Assembly (NCBI GenBank): GCA_004556455.1
Contig: SFGY01000078.1
Span: 1 to 6,674, forward strand
Source of the DNA: Clostridiales bacterium
Lineage (GTDB): Bacteria; Bacillota; Clostridia; Saccharofermentanales; DTU023
Direction of reading: 5' to 3'
Length of the DNA stretch: 6,674 nt
The translations under genes were made by a program, and so were the position numbers. How positions within the stretch are numbered: position 1 is the stretch's first letter; each line of letters starts with the position of its first letter. This document shows positions 1 to 5,449 of the stretch, in pieces. The notes beneath the pieces were generated by a model that saw nothing but the letters and a program-made list of their open reading frames with translations, was not told where the DNA came from and searched no databases.

Positions 1-180
1 GGCAGCTAACTTTTTCTGCTCGGTGTAATCGACCTTGATGATGTACCCGTCAATCAGCATTTTCCGGGCATACGCGCCGAAGTTGCGGGTGCCGAGTTGG
101 TTCATCTTGTGGCGAACCACGCTCAATTCCTGCTCATTCAGGCAGATTTCCTTACGGATGGGTCTTGTGCGGTCTGGCAT
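1..180 (-). CDS. mobC: MobC-like mobilization relaxosome protein (5' part only)
   Basis: Read on the minus strand from ATG at 180, this frame is open for 60 codons to the window edge, so only the N-terminus is seen. It begins MPDRTRPIRKEICLNEQELS and continues with a segment containing NFGAYARKMLIDG. This matches the ribbon-helix-helix style MobC/BmgB accessory proteins of Firmicute conjugative and mobilizable elements: a basic N-terminus, a short strand, then a helix ending in ARKMLIDG. Such proteins bind the origin of transfer and help the relaxase melt and nick the DNA; the relaxase gene normally follows, which here would be outside the window. The start is supported by an AAAGGAG 9 bases upstream. 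The family call rests on recognition of the N-terminal sequence and on the inverted-repeat-rich DNA upstream; the C-terminal half is not visible. Confidence 0.78.
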   Translation of the reverse strand, partial: MPDRTRPIRKEICLNEQELSVVRHKMNQLGTRNFGAYARKMLIDGYIIKVDYTEQKKLAA

Positions 181-189
181 ATCAAAGAA

Positions 190-196
190 CTCCTTT
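190..196 (-). promoter_or_regulatory. Ribosome binding site of the mobC-like gene
   Basis: On the minus strand this reads AAAGGAG, 9 bases before the ATG at 180. It fixes the start codon of the mobC-like gene and shows that the gene reads leftward, away from the inverted-repeat region. Confidence 0.8.
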
Positions 197-261
197 CACT
201 TTACAACGGACATTTCTTCGTCGAAACGCAGGTATCGAAACGGAAGATTTTCAAAAAATAT

Positions 262-291
262 GCGCCCCTGCTTTTGCGAAAGCGGGAGCGC
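262..291. repeat. Inverted repeat, 13-bp arms, 4-base loop
   Basis: Arms 262-274 (GCGCCCCTGCTTT) and 279-291 (AAAGCGGGAGCGC) flank the loop TGCG. Eleven of 13 positions pair perfectly, with one G-T wobble and one mismatch. No T-run follows on the plus strand. On the minus strand an A/T-rich tract with TATTTTTTGA follows immediately, so a leftward terminator or attenuator is an alternative reading to an oriT arm. It lies in the 5' leader of the mobC-like gene. Confidence 0.7.
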
Positions 292-333
292 GTTGTATCT
301 GCGGATATGAGATTTGAGAGAGTAGCAAGCACA

Positions 334-355
334 TCCGGTGTCCGTACACACCGGA
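334..355. repeat. Perfect 8-bp inverted repeat, 6-base loop (oriT hairpin candidate)
   Basis: TCCGGTGT at 334-341 pairs perfectly with ACACCGGA at 348-355 around the loop CCGTAC. It abuts the next dyad at 356. A short perfect hairpin like this next to a conserved single-strand tract is the kind of structure recognised by MOB-family relaxases. Confidence 0.7.
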
Positions 356-395
356 AAAATGAGCGGTTCAGCCTTGCGCCCGAACTGCTCATTTT
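356..395. repeat. 14-bp inverted repeat with T-runs on both strands
   Basis: Arms 356-369 (AAAATGAGCGGTTC) and 382-395 (GAACTGCTCATTTT) pair at 13 of 14 positions plus one G-T, with a 12-base loop. The minus strand ends in CTCATTTTT and the plus strand in CTCATTTTG, so the stem could also serve as a weak bidirectional terminator separating the two divergent transcription units. Its position inside the inverted-repeat cluster also fits an oriT accessory-protein site. Confidence 0.65.
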
Positions 396-400
396 GTTGT

Positions 401-413
401 TGGGGAATCCCCA
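401..413. repeat. Short palindrome TGGGGA-a-TCCCCA
   Basis: This is a perfect 6-bp dyad around a single central base, too tight to form a good hairpin and therefore more like a protein binding site. It is the outermost repeat of the cluster upstream of mobC. Confidence 0.5.
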
Positions 414-465
414 CACCCCTTTCATGTCTGAATTGAAAATACTTCCTGAACTTTTCAGAAAGCCC

Positions 466-494
466 TTGCTTTTATTCGCTTTGACGATTATAAT
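466..494 (+). promoter_or_regulatory. Candidate sigma-A promoter for the HTH gene
   Basis: A consensus -10 box TATAAT at 489-494 has TTGCTT at 466-471 exactly 17 bases upstream. A second -10-like TATACT overlaps at 495-500. The region is strikingly AT-rich relative to its surroundings and ends about 50 bases before the HTH start. The -10 is strong and the -35 is weak (3 of 6). Confidence 0.5.
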
Positions 495-505
495 TATACT
501 GTGAT

Positions 506-535
506 TTTATAAGCAGACGCGGAACTTAACTGCAA
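506..535 (-). promoter_or_regulatory. Possible divergent promoter toward mobC (weak)
   Basis: On the minus strand TTGCAG (535-530) and TATAAA (511-506) are separated by 18 bases and face the inverted-repeat region and mobC. If real, the mobC transcript would carry a leader of more than 300 bases containing all the dyads. Only the -10 is convincing. Confidence 0.25.
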
Positions 536-536
536 C

Positions 537-541
537 AGGAG
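537..541 (+). promoter_or_regulatory. Ribosome binding site that sets the HTH start
   Basis: AGGAG at 537-541 lies 8 bases before ATG 550. An in-frame GTG at 541 overlaps the Shine-Dalgarno sequence itself, so the ATG is the better start. Confidence 0.75.
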
Positions 542-549
542 TGCTACCC

Positions 550-753
550 ATGAAGTATTTATCTATCGCGCAAACCGCCGAACGCTGGGGCATCTCCACC
601 CGCCGTATTCAGATTTTGTGCGGCGAGGGGCGCGTCCCCGGTGCTATCCGCATTGGCTCGGTCTGGGGGATTCCAGAGGACGCAGAGAAGCCAGCGGACG
701 CGAGAATCAAGAACGGCAAGTATATCAAAAAAACTGCCGAAAATGAAAAATAA
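550..753 (+). CDS. Small MerR/excisionase-like helix-turn-helix protein
   Basis: This is a 67-residue cytosolic DNA-binding protein. The N-terminal half, YLSIAQTAERWGISTRRIQ (residues 3-21), is a typical helix-turn-helix of the HTH_17/excisionase-like fold. It is followed by a short wing with GRVPGAIRIGSVWGIP (residues 27-42), in which the R-hydrophobic-G and W-x-IP pattern is characteristic. The tail (residues 43-67) is charged and ends in a run of lysines, glutamates and asparagine, with no further domain. Short proteins of this type are common in Firmicute ICEs and usually act as local regulators or recombination directionality factors. Here it lies between the candidate oriT and the Type III R-M operon. 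A role as controller of the R-M genes is possible but not shown; it more likely belongs to the element backbone. Confidence 0.82.
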   Translation: MKYLSIAQTAERWGISTRRIQILCGEGRVPGAIRIGSVWGIPEDAEKPADARIKNGKYIKKTAENEK

Positions 754-834
754 GCCGCAGATTATATCAGCGACTCTAACTCGAAATAATGGGGTCTATT
801 CCACCTCGCGGGTGCAAATGGGCGCACTGATCCC

Positions 835-869
835 TTGTCACGAATCTACCTAAATCGTCGATTCGACAA
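835..869 (+). repeat. 10-bp bulged inverted repeat in the mod leader
   Basis: TTGTC (835-839) and GAATC (842-846), separated by a two-base AC bulge, pair with GATTC (860-864) and GACAA (865-869) around a 13-base loop. No T-run follows on either strand, so it is not a normal terminator. It could be an operator or an RNA structure upstream of mod. Confidence 0.45.
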
Positions 870-957
870 ACGATGACAGTGTTTGACAAAGATTTAGTCC
901 TTCCGAGACAGGATAGGTCTTTCACCACAATAACCACTGCACAGACATAGACAGGAG

Positions 958-1011
958 TGACCCTCATTACTGCTGAGGGTCAGGGTAGAAAAACCCTCAT
1001 TTGAAATGAGG
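958..1011 (+). promoter_or_regulatory. Competing stem-loops immediately upstream of mod
   Basis: TGACCCTCA (958-966) pairs perfectly with TGAGGGTCA (974-982) around a 7-base loop. TGAGGGT (974-980) can instead pair with ACCCTCA (993-999). CCTCATTT (995-1002) can instead pair with AAATGAGG (1004-1011). The nine-base ACCCTCATT occurs twice as a direct repeat (960-968 and 993-1001). The three helices are mutually exclusive in a chain, the usual layout of attenuators and translational switches; as DNA the same units would serve as repeated operator half-sites. The last stem ends 13 bases before the ribosome binding site of mod. Confidence 0.5.
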
Positions 1012-1024
1012 ATAACACGATTAT

Positions 1025-1030
1025 GGAGGA
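1025..1030 (+). promoter_or_regulatory. Ribosome binding site that sets the mod start
   Basis: GGAGGA at 1025-1030 lies 8 bases before ATG 1039. The in-frame ATG at 1006 sits inside the last stem-loop with no Shine-Dalgarno sequence, so 1039 is preferred; the protein then begins MPTLEWIGKSKV. Confidence 0.8.
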
Positions 1031-1038
1031 AATCAGCC

Positions 1039-2430
1039 ATGCCAACACTTGAATGGATTGGAAAGAGCAAGGTTATCAATCATCATCAGGAAGTTCCGTT
1101 CCGGGTGTTGGAGCGCAAGTATAGCTTTGACGAAAACGGGGAGCATAGCGAGGACAACGGCAGCGACAACATGATTATCCGGGGTGACAACCTTGAAGCC
1201 CTGAAAGCCCTGCTGCCCCGGTACGAGGGGCGCGTCAAGTGCATCTACATCGATCCGCCCTACAACACTGGCAACGAGGGCTGGGTTTATAACGACAACG
1301 TCAACGATCCGAAAATCAAAAAGTGGCTGGGTGAGGTTGTCGGCAAAGAGGGCGAAGACCTGACCCGCCATGACAAATGGCTGTGCATGATGTACCCCCG
1401 GCTGAAGCTGCTGCAAAAGCTGTTGGCGGAAGATGGGGTAATTTTCATCAGCATTGATGATGCCGAATTCTATAATCTACGTTCTATTTGTAATGAAGTG
1501 TTTGGCGAACAAGATTTTATTACTACTGTTATTTGGCGAAAAAACTATGCACCTAAAAGTACGGCAAAGCACTTTTCGGAAGATCACGATTATATTCTGG
1601 TTTTTGGAAAAAACGCGGATATCTGGGTTCCGCACAAGATGCCGAGAACTGAAAAGCAGAACAAAGCATACAAGAATCCGGATAATGATCCGCGTGGTTT
1701 ATGGCGACCTAATAATTTGGCAGCAAGAAATTTTTACAGTAAAGGTACATATTCAATTACTTGTCCCAGTGGTCGCGTAATTGATGGACCGCCAGCAGGG
1801 TCATATTGGCGAGTTTCGGAAGAAAAGTTCCATGAGTTAGATCAGGATGGGCGAATTTGGTGGGGGAAAGACGGAAACAATGTCCCGGCACCTAAAATAT
1901 TCCTTTCAGAAGTCTCCGATGGAATAGTGCCGCAGACCTTATGGTCATATGAAGAAGTCGGGCATACTCAGGATGCCAAAAAAGAGATTAAAGAAATTTT
2001 CAAAGGAGATACACCTTTTGACACGCCAAAACCTGTGCGTTTAATCGAACGTATTTTACAGATTGCCTCTGATCCAGATTCCATCATCCTTGACTCCTTC
2101 GCCGGTTCCGGCACCACCGCCCACGCTGTTCTGAACATGAACAAAGCTGACGGTGGACACCGCAAGTTTATTCTTGTTGAGATGATGGACTACGCCGACA
2201 GCATCACCGCCGAGCGCGTGAAGCGCGTGATCCGTGGCTACGGCGAGGGCAAGAACGCCGTAGAGGGCACGGGCGGCAATTTCAGCTTCTATGACTTGGG
2301 CGAACCGCTGCTTGTGGGCGATTGCCTGAATGAAGCGGTTGCCCCCGAGAAAATCCGCGAATACATCTGGTTCATGGAAACCAAGCAGCCCTACGCCGCT
2401 ATTACTTCTACTACGAGCCGCAGCGCGTGA
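1039..2430 (+). CDS. mod: Type III R-M DNA methyltransferase (Mod), 3' end frameshifted
   Basis: Mod transfers methyl groups from S-adenosylmethionine to DNA, normally adenine N6, and supplies sequence recognition for the Type III complex. The visible 463 residues have the beta-class order: catalytic motif IV DPPYNTG at residues 72-78, then a variable target recognition region (about residues 143-347), then the AdoMet-binding motif FAGSGTT at 354-360. A conserved IREYIWFMETKQPY stretch follows, after which the frame runs into AITSTTSRSA and stops at 2430. The expected ending (YYFYYEP...IPRDISRL) continues out of frame to 2579, so this is a frameshifted gene lacking about its last 60 residues. 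It lies upstream of res in one operon. The N-terminal catalytic core is intact, so methylation might survive, but assembly with Res may not. Full-length relatives I recall are somewhat over 500 residues. A sequencing error is the main alternative to a true mutation. Confidence 0.9.
   Translation: MPTLEWIGKSKVINHHQEVPFRVLERKYSFDENGEHSEDNGSDNMIIRGDNLEALKALLPRYEGRVKCIYIDPPYNTGNEGWVYNDNVNDPKIKKWLGEVVGKEGEDLTRHDKWLCMMYPRLKLLQKLLAEDGVIFISIDDAEFYNLRSICNEVFGEQDFITTVIWRKNYAPKSTAKHFSEDHDYILVFGKNADIWVPHKMPRTEKQNKAYKNPDNDPRGLWRPNNLAARNFYSKGTYSITCPSGRVIDGPPAGSYWRVSEEKFHELDQDGRIWWGKDGNNVPAPKIFLSEVSDGIVPQTLWSYEEVGHTQDAKKEIKEIFKGDTPFDTPKPVRLIERILQIASDPDSIILDSFAGSGTTAHAVLNMNKADGGHRKFILVEMMDYADSITAERVKRVIRGYGEGKNAVEGTGGNFSFYDLGEPLLVGDCLNEAVAPEKIREYIWFMETKQPYAAITSTTSRSA
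1466..2080 (+). other. AT-rich target recognition segment of mod
   Basis: Within mod this stretch differs sharply in base composition. By hand count, 1501-1560 has 19 of 60 G+C, whereas 1321-1380 has 35 of 60 and 2161-2220 has 33 of 60. Codons switch from C/G-ending to A/T-ending near 1466 and back near 2080. The segment falls between motif IV (DPPY) and motif I (FAGSGTT), exactly where the target recognition domain of Type III Mod proteins lies. The likely meaning is replacement of the specificity domain by recombination while the conserved flanks stayed. The boundaries are approximate. Confidence 0.6.
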
Positions 2431-2579
2431 CGGTACTGGATTATGCGTTTCTCTCCACCATTACGGAAAAAGCTGATGGGACGGTGATCTACGCCGACCG
2501 CTGCTCTATCAGCGAGGATAAGCTGGCAAAAATGGGCATCACATTTAAGAAAATTCCGCGCGATATTAGCAGACTGTAA
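2394..2579 (+). pseudogene. mod: Out-of-frame C-terminal remnant of mod
   Basis: From about 2400 the frame shifted by one base relative to mod reads YYFYYEPQRVTVLDYAFLST and ends in KKIPRDISRL with TAA at 2577-2579, the normal ending of this Mod family. It has no start codon or ribosome binding site of its own. It joins mod at TACGCCGC|TATTAC; one missing base, or a loss of 3n+1 bases, restores the frame. From memory, relatives carry some 15-20 residues between the KQPY and YYFYYEP motifs that are absent here, so a small deletion is more likely than a one-base error. No slippery heptamer or simple repeat is present to explain programmed or phase-variable shifting. Confidence 0.8.
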
Positions 2580-2594
2580 GGGGGTGTTCGCTGT

Positions 2595-5234
2595 ATGGAA
2601 CTGAAATCATATCAGAAAAAGGTGATAGCGGACTTGACCCGCTATCTGGAACTGCTGAACGAAACAAAGAGTGACGCAGCGGCGTTTCGTCTGTTCTGGC
2701 AGGAGAAATCAGCCCCGACTTTAGGGCTATACCAAAACGTTATACCCGGTGTCCCGAACCTTTGCTTCAAGGTGCCGACAGGTGGCGGCAAGACCTTTAT
2801 TGCCTGCAACGCCGTTCGCCCTATCTTTGACGCGCTCCCCGCTACCAAGACAAAGGCGGTTGTGTGGCTTGTTCCGTCGGACGCGATTCTGACGCAGACG
2901 GCAAAAGCCCTGAAAGACACATCCCACCCCTACCGTCAGAAGATTGACGTGGATTTCGGCGGGCGTGTGGAGGTTTACACCAAGCAGGAGCTTTTGAACG
3001 GTCAGAACTTCAACCCCTCCGCCGTAACGGAGCAGTTGTCGGTTATGGTGCTGTCCTACGATTCGTTCCGTGGGCGCGGCAAGGAGGTCTTGAAAGCCTA
3101 TCAGGAGAACAGCAACCTTGCCGAGTTTGCAAAGGTGCTGGGTAAGCCCGACAGCCCCATTGAAAAAGCGGATGAAACCGCACTGTTCCAGATCATCAAC
3201 CAGCTTAACCCGCTTGTCATCGTGGACGAGAGCCACCATGCCCGGTCGGAATTGAGCCTTGAAATGCTGGAAAACTTCAATCCCTGCTTTGTGCTGGATT
3301 TGACCGCCACGCCGAAAAAGGAGAGCAATATCATCTCCTATGTGGACGCGGTGCAGCTGAAAAACGAACACATGGTCAAACTGCCCGTGATCGTCTATAA
3401 CCGGGACAGCCAATCCGAGGTGCTGATTGATGCAATCGACCTGCGGAACAAGCTGGAAGAAATCGCAGATGCGGAGTACGCCAAGACGGGCAAATATATC
3501 CGTCCAATCGCGCTGTTTCAGGCACAGCCGAAAGGCAAGGAGGACGCGACCACCTTTGAAAAACTGCGGGACAAGCTGGTGGATGCCGGGATTCCCGCCG
3601 AGCAAATTGCCATTCGTACCGCCGATGTGAACGAACTGAAAAACACCGATTTGATGTCCCCAAACTGCCCGATTCGCTATATTATCACGGTCAATGCTCT
3701 GAAAGAGGGCTGGGATTGCCCCTTTGCCTATATCCTTGCGTCCCTTGCCAATAAGACAAGTCAGGTTGACGTGGAGCAGATTTTAGGGCGGATTCTCCGT
3801 TTGCCCCATACGAGCCAGCACACGCAGTCGGCTTTGAATATGTCCTATGTGCTGACTTCTTCCAACGATTTCAATAACACCGTGGCGCATATCGTCAAGG
3901 GCTTGAACAGCGCAGGTTTCAGCGACAAGGATTATCGTATCGCAGAGCCTGCGAAGCCCCAGGTCCCGGAGCAGCCCCCAGTGCAGATCGGCATTACCGA
4001 ACTGCAAGGAGTTTCCGATATGGAAGCACCTTTGGAAACGGAACAGGACGATTTTGCAGGGCTGGATGGGAAATCCATCGGTGCAGAACTGGAACGCCGC
4101 CGGGAACAGGAAAAATCCGCAGAAATCGCCCCGAAAGCCAACACCATGTTGGACGCTGCCGCAGAGGTCGAAAAGGCATATACAGATGCTATCCAACAGA
4201 CAGACAATGACCCGATGATGGACAATCTTCCGTGGGAGGTGCGGGATAAAGTGAAATCATTCCAAGTAAACCCGCAGTTCCGGGAGGATATTGAAACGCT
4301 GCAAATCCCGCAGTTTTTCCTGAAAATTGAGCAATCTTTGTTTACGGATGGTTCTTTTGAACTGCTGGACAAGGAAATGCTGGCAGAGGGCTTTACACTC
4401 AAGGGCAAGGCATACGACATTGATTTTGCCACCGCAGACGATGAAATCCGCGAAATCGACGTGCGGGAGCAGGACGGCGGTTTGCCGAAGGTGTTCAAGA
4501 TGGAGAGCGCCGAACAGCGGTACTTCAAAGAGTGGTTCAACAATCTGCCGCCGGAAAGCCGGGTGCGTCAATGCAAGGATATGATGTTCAATCAGCTTAA
4601 CAAGCTGAACATGGTGGACGCTGCCGAACTGAAAGCCTACATAAACCGCATTGTGGACGATATGGATAAGGCGCAACTTGCCGCTATGGAGAAAGCCCCG
4701 CTGGGCTATGCGGCAAAGATCCGCTCCAAAATTGAAACGCTGCTGGAAGCCCATTATCGAGAAAACTTTGAAAGGTGGCTGGAAACGGAGCGCATCGTCT
4801 GCAAGCCCTATTTCCGTCTGCGCCCCTCTATCCATCCTGCCACCTATACCGACATATATGCCCGTTCTCTGTATGCAGCAGAGGACGGTGACATGAACAA
4901 ACTGGAACAGAAGTTGATTGTGGAGTTGACCGCCCTGCCGAATGTCCGCTGGTGGCACAGGAATATTGCACGGCAAGACTTTGCAATTAACGGCTTTATC
5001 AAGCACTACCCCGATATTCTGATTATGACCCAAAGCGGCAAGCTCATCTGCGCGGAAACCAAGGGCGAACATCTGAAAAACGATGACAGCCGGGAGAAAA
5101 TCGCACTCGGTCAAGCATGGCGCACAGCAGCGGGCAAGGATTTCCGCTATTACATGGTATTTGAGAATGATGAAAACCTCTTGCCGGGTGCGGTGAGCAT
5201 GAGCCAGTTTATCGACACGATCAAGGAACTATAA
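2595..5234 (+). CDS. res: Type III restriction enzyme helicase-nuclease subunit (Res)
   Basis: This is an 879-residue, apparently complete Res subunit, which with Mod forms the complex that uses ATP to signal between target sites and cuts DNA. It is a superfamily 2 helicase: Walker A PTGGGKT (61-67), motif Ia around WLVPSDAIL (91-99), Walker B DESH (211-214), motif III TAT (237-239), motif V ALKEGWDC (368-375) and motif VI QILGRILR (395-402). A proline- and acid-rich stretch (about 450-540) links it to the C-terminal part. The nuclease is PD-(D/E)xK: D807, E821 and K823 in the segments YPDIL and AETKG. Length is slightly below that of classical Res proteins but no domain is missing. The start ATG follows a GGGGG run (2580-2584), 15 bases after the mod remnant stop, so mod and res are one transcript ending at the 5313 terminator. 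No frameshift or premature stop is seen. Res depends on Mod for site recognition, so damage to mod may leave it idle. Confidence 0.95.
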   Translation: MELKSYQKKVIADLTRYLELLNETKSDAAAFRLFWQEKSAPTLGLYQNVIPGVPNLCFKVPTGGGKTFIACNAVRPIFDALPATKTKAVVWLVPSDAILTQTAKALKDTSHPYRQKIDVDFGGRVEVYTKQELLNGQNFNPSAVTEQLSVMVLSYDSFRGRGKEVLKAYQENSNLAEFAKVLGKPDSPIEKADETALFQIINQLNPLVIVDESHHARSELSLEMLENFNPCFVLDLTATPKKESNIISYVDAVQLKNEHMVKLPVIVYNRDSQSEVLIDAIDLRNKLEEIADAEYAKTGKYIRPIALFQAQPKGKEDATTFEKLRDKLVDAGIPAEQIAIRTADVNELKNTDLMSPNCPIRYIITVNALKEGWDCPFAYILASLANKTSQVDVEQILGRILRLPHTSQHTQSALNMSYVLTSSNDFNNTVAHIVKGLNSAGFSDKDYRIAEPAKPQVPEQPPVQIGITELQGVSDMEAPLETEQDDFAGLDGKSIGAELERRREQEKSAEIAPKANTMLDAAAEVEKAYTDAIQQTDNDPMMDNLPWEVRDKVKSFQVNPQFREDIETLQIPQFFLKIEQSLFTDGSFELLDKEMLAEGFTLKGKAYDIDFATADDEIREIDVREQDGGLPKVFKMESAEQRYFKEWFNNLPPESRVRQCKDMMFNQLNKLNMVDAAELKAYINRIVDDMDKAQLAAMEKAPLGYAAKIRSKIETLLEAHYRENFERWLETERIVCKPYFRLRPSIHPATYTDIYARSLYAAEDGDMNKLEQKLIVELTALPNVRWWHRNIARQDFAINGFIKHYPDILIMTQSGKLICAETKGEHLKNDDSREKIALGQAWRTAAGKDFRYYMVFENDENLLPGAVSMSQFIDTIKEL

Positions 5235-5312
5235 AAGCCTCTTATTCGCAGGGGTCGATATTTTCTACCCCCATGTTTGACCGCTGTGATTGCACAAGTT
5301 TATACAGATTCA

Positions 5313-5345
5313 GGCAGCAGGAGCAATTCTGCTGCCTTTTTCTTT
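5313..5345 (+). terminator. Strong intrinsic terminator after res
   Basis: GGCAGCAG (5313-5320) pairs perfectly with CTGCTGCC (5329-5336) and is followed by TTTTTCTTT (5337-5345). Two further pairs can close a GCAA tetraloop (5323-5326), giving a very stable hairpin. It lies 78 bases after the res stop and should end the mod-res transcript, separating it from the recombinase unit. Confidence 0.88.
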
Positions 5346-5432
5346 GGGTGACTACTCCGCTTACCTCGCGTATGCGGATTGTCATAATTTTCAAAAAGGG
5401 AGCGTGGTAGTAATGAAATTGGAAACCGTGCA

Positions 5433-5439
5433 AAGGAGG
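5433..5439 (+). promoter_or_regulatory. Near-perfect Shine-Dalgarno before a tiny ORF
   Basis: AAGGAGG at 5433-5439, within AAAGGAGGT, matches the anti-Shine-Dalgarno sequence almost fully and lies 10 bases before ATG 5450. It is the main evidence that the short ORF there is translated. Confidence 0.6.
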
Positions 5440-5449
5440 TGGTGTGCCG

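Larger units (their letters stand above)
262..413. other. Candidate origin of transfer (oriT): cluster of inverted repeats upstream of mobC
   Basis: The roughly 360 bases between the mobC-like gene and the HTH gene hold no convincing gene but carry four inverted repeats in about 150 bases: 262-291, 334-355, 356-395 and 401-413. Dense inverted repeats directly upstream of a MobC/relaxase operon are the usual architecture of an oriT, where accessory proteins bind and the relaxase nicks next to a hairpin. Read toward mobC on the minus strand, the hairpin 355-334 is followed by ATGTGCTTGCTACT, a plausible place for the nick. Minus-strand frames of about 72-74 codons cross this region, but they read straight through all of the dyads and have no good ribosome binding site, so I treat them as incidental. 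The nick site itself cannot be fixed from sequence alone. Confidence 0.55.
754..1038 (+). other. Structured non-coding leader between the HTH gene and mod
   Basis: These 285 bases hold no gene I can support. They contain a bulged dyad at 835-869, a consensus-like -35 TTGACA at 883-888 that lacks a good -10 at the right distance, and a set of competing stems at 958-1011. The reading frames are broken by stops, and the only longer one is on the minus strand (967-776) with no recognisable product. The length and structure suggest regulation of the mod-res operon, or a scar where the R-M cargo joined the element backbone. Confidence 0.5.
5235..5449 (+). other. Intergenic region between res and the recombinase unit
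   Basis: This 215-base stretch contains a short inverted repeat GGGGT (5251-5255)/ACCCC (5267-5271), the res terminator at 5313-5345, a small dyad TCCGC (5356-5360)/GCGGA (5374-5378), and an AT-rich tract before the next ribosome binding site. A promoter-like TTGACC (5277-5282), 18-base gap, TATACA (5301-5306) lies directly before the terminator, where it would make almost no transcript, so I do not rely on it. TTGTCA at 5379-5384 resembles a -35 but has no good -10. Two frames cross the region without recognisable products. Confidence 0.45.

Noticed and set aside
201..425. Minus-strand 74-codon frame (and a 72-codon one at 196-414) upstream of mobC
   Set aside because: They run through the inverted-repeat cluster, lack a good ribosome binding site at their starts and show no domain; better explained as translation of an oriT-like DNA region.
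97..504. Plus-strand 135-codon frame
   Set aside because: It overlaps the mobC-like gene antisense and the oriT candidate, with no ribosome binding site or recognisable product.
550..753. HTH protein as the R-M controller (C protein)
   Set aside because: Controller proteins are mostly XRE-like and belong to Type II systems; this one resembles excisionase-like ICE proteins. The role is not excluded but is unsupported.
957..1004. Leader peptide starting at GTG 957
   Set aside because: The GTG overlaps its own Shine-Dalgarno sequence, and the codons have no telltale repeated amino acid; the stem-loops are the better explanation.
2370..2430. Programmed -1 frameshift or phase-variable repeat in mod
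   Set aside because: The direction would fit, but there is no slippery heptamer, homopolymer or simple sequence repeat near the junction, and conserved residues seem to be missing as well.
2727..3605. Minus-strand 292-codon frame inside res
   Set aside because: Antisense shadow of a strongly supported helicase gene; no domain and no ribosome binding site.
4257..5114. Minus-strand 285-codon frame inside res
   Set aside because: Antisense shadow of the C-terminal half of Res, which contains the nuclease motif in the plus frame.
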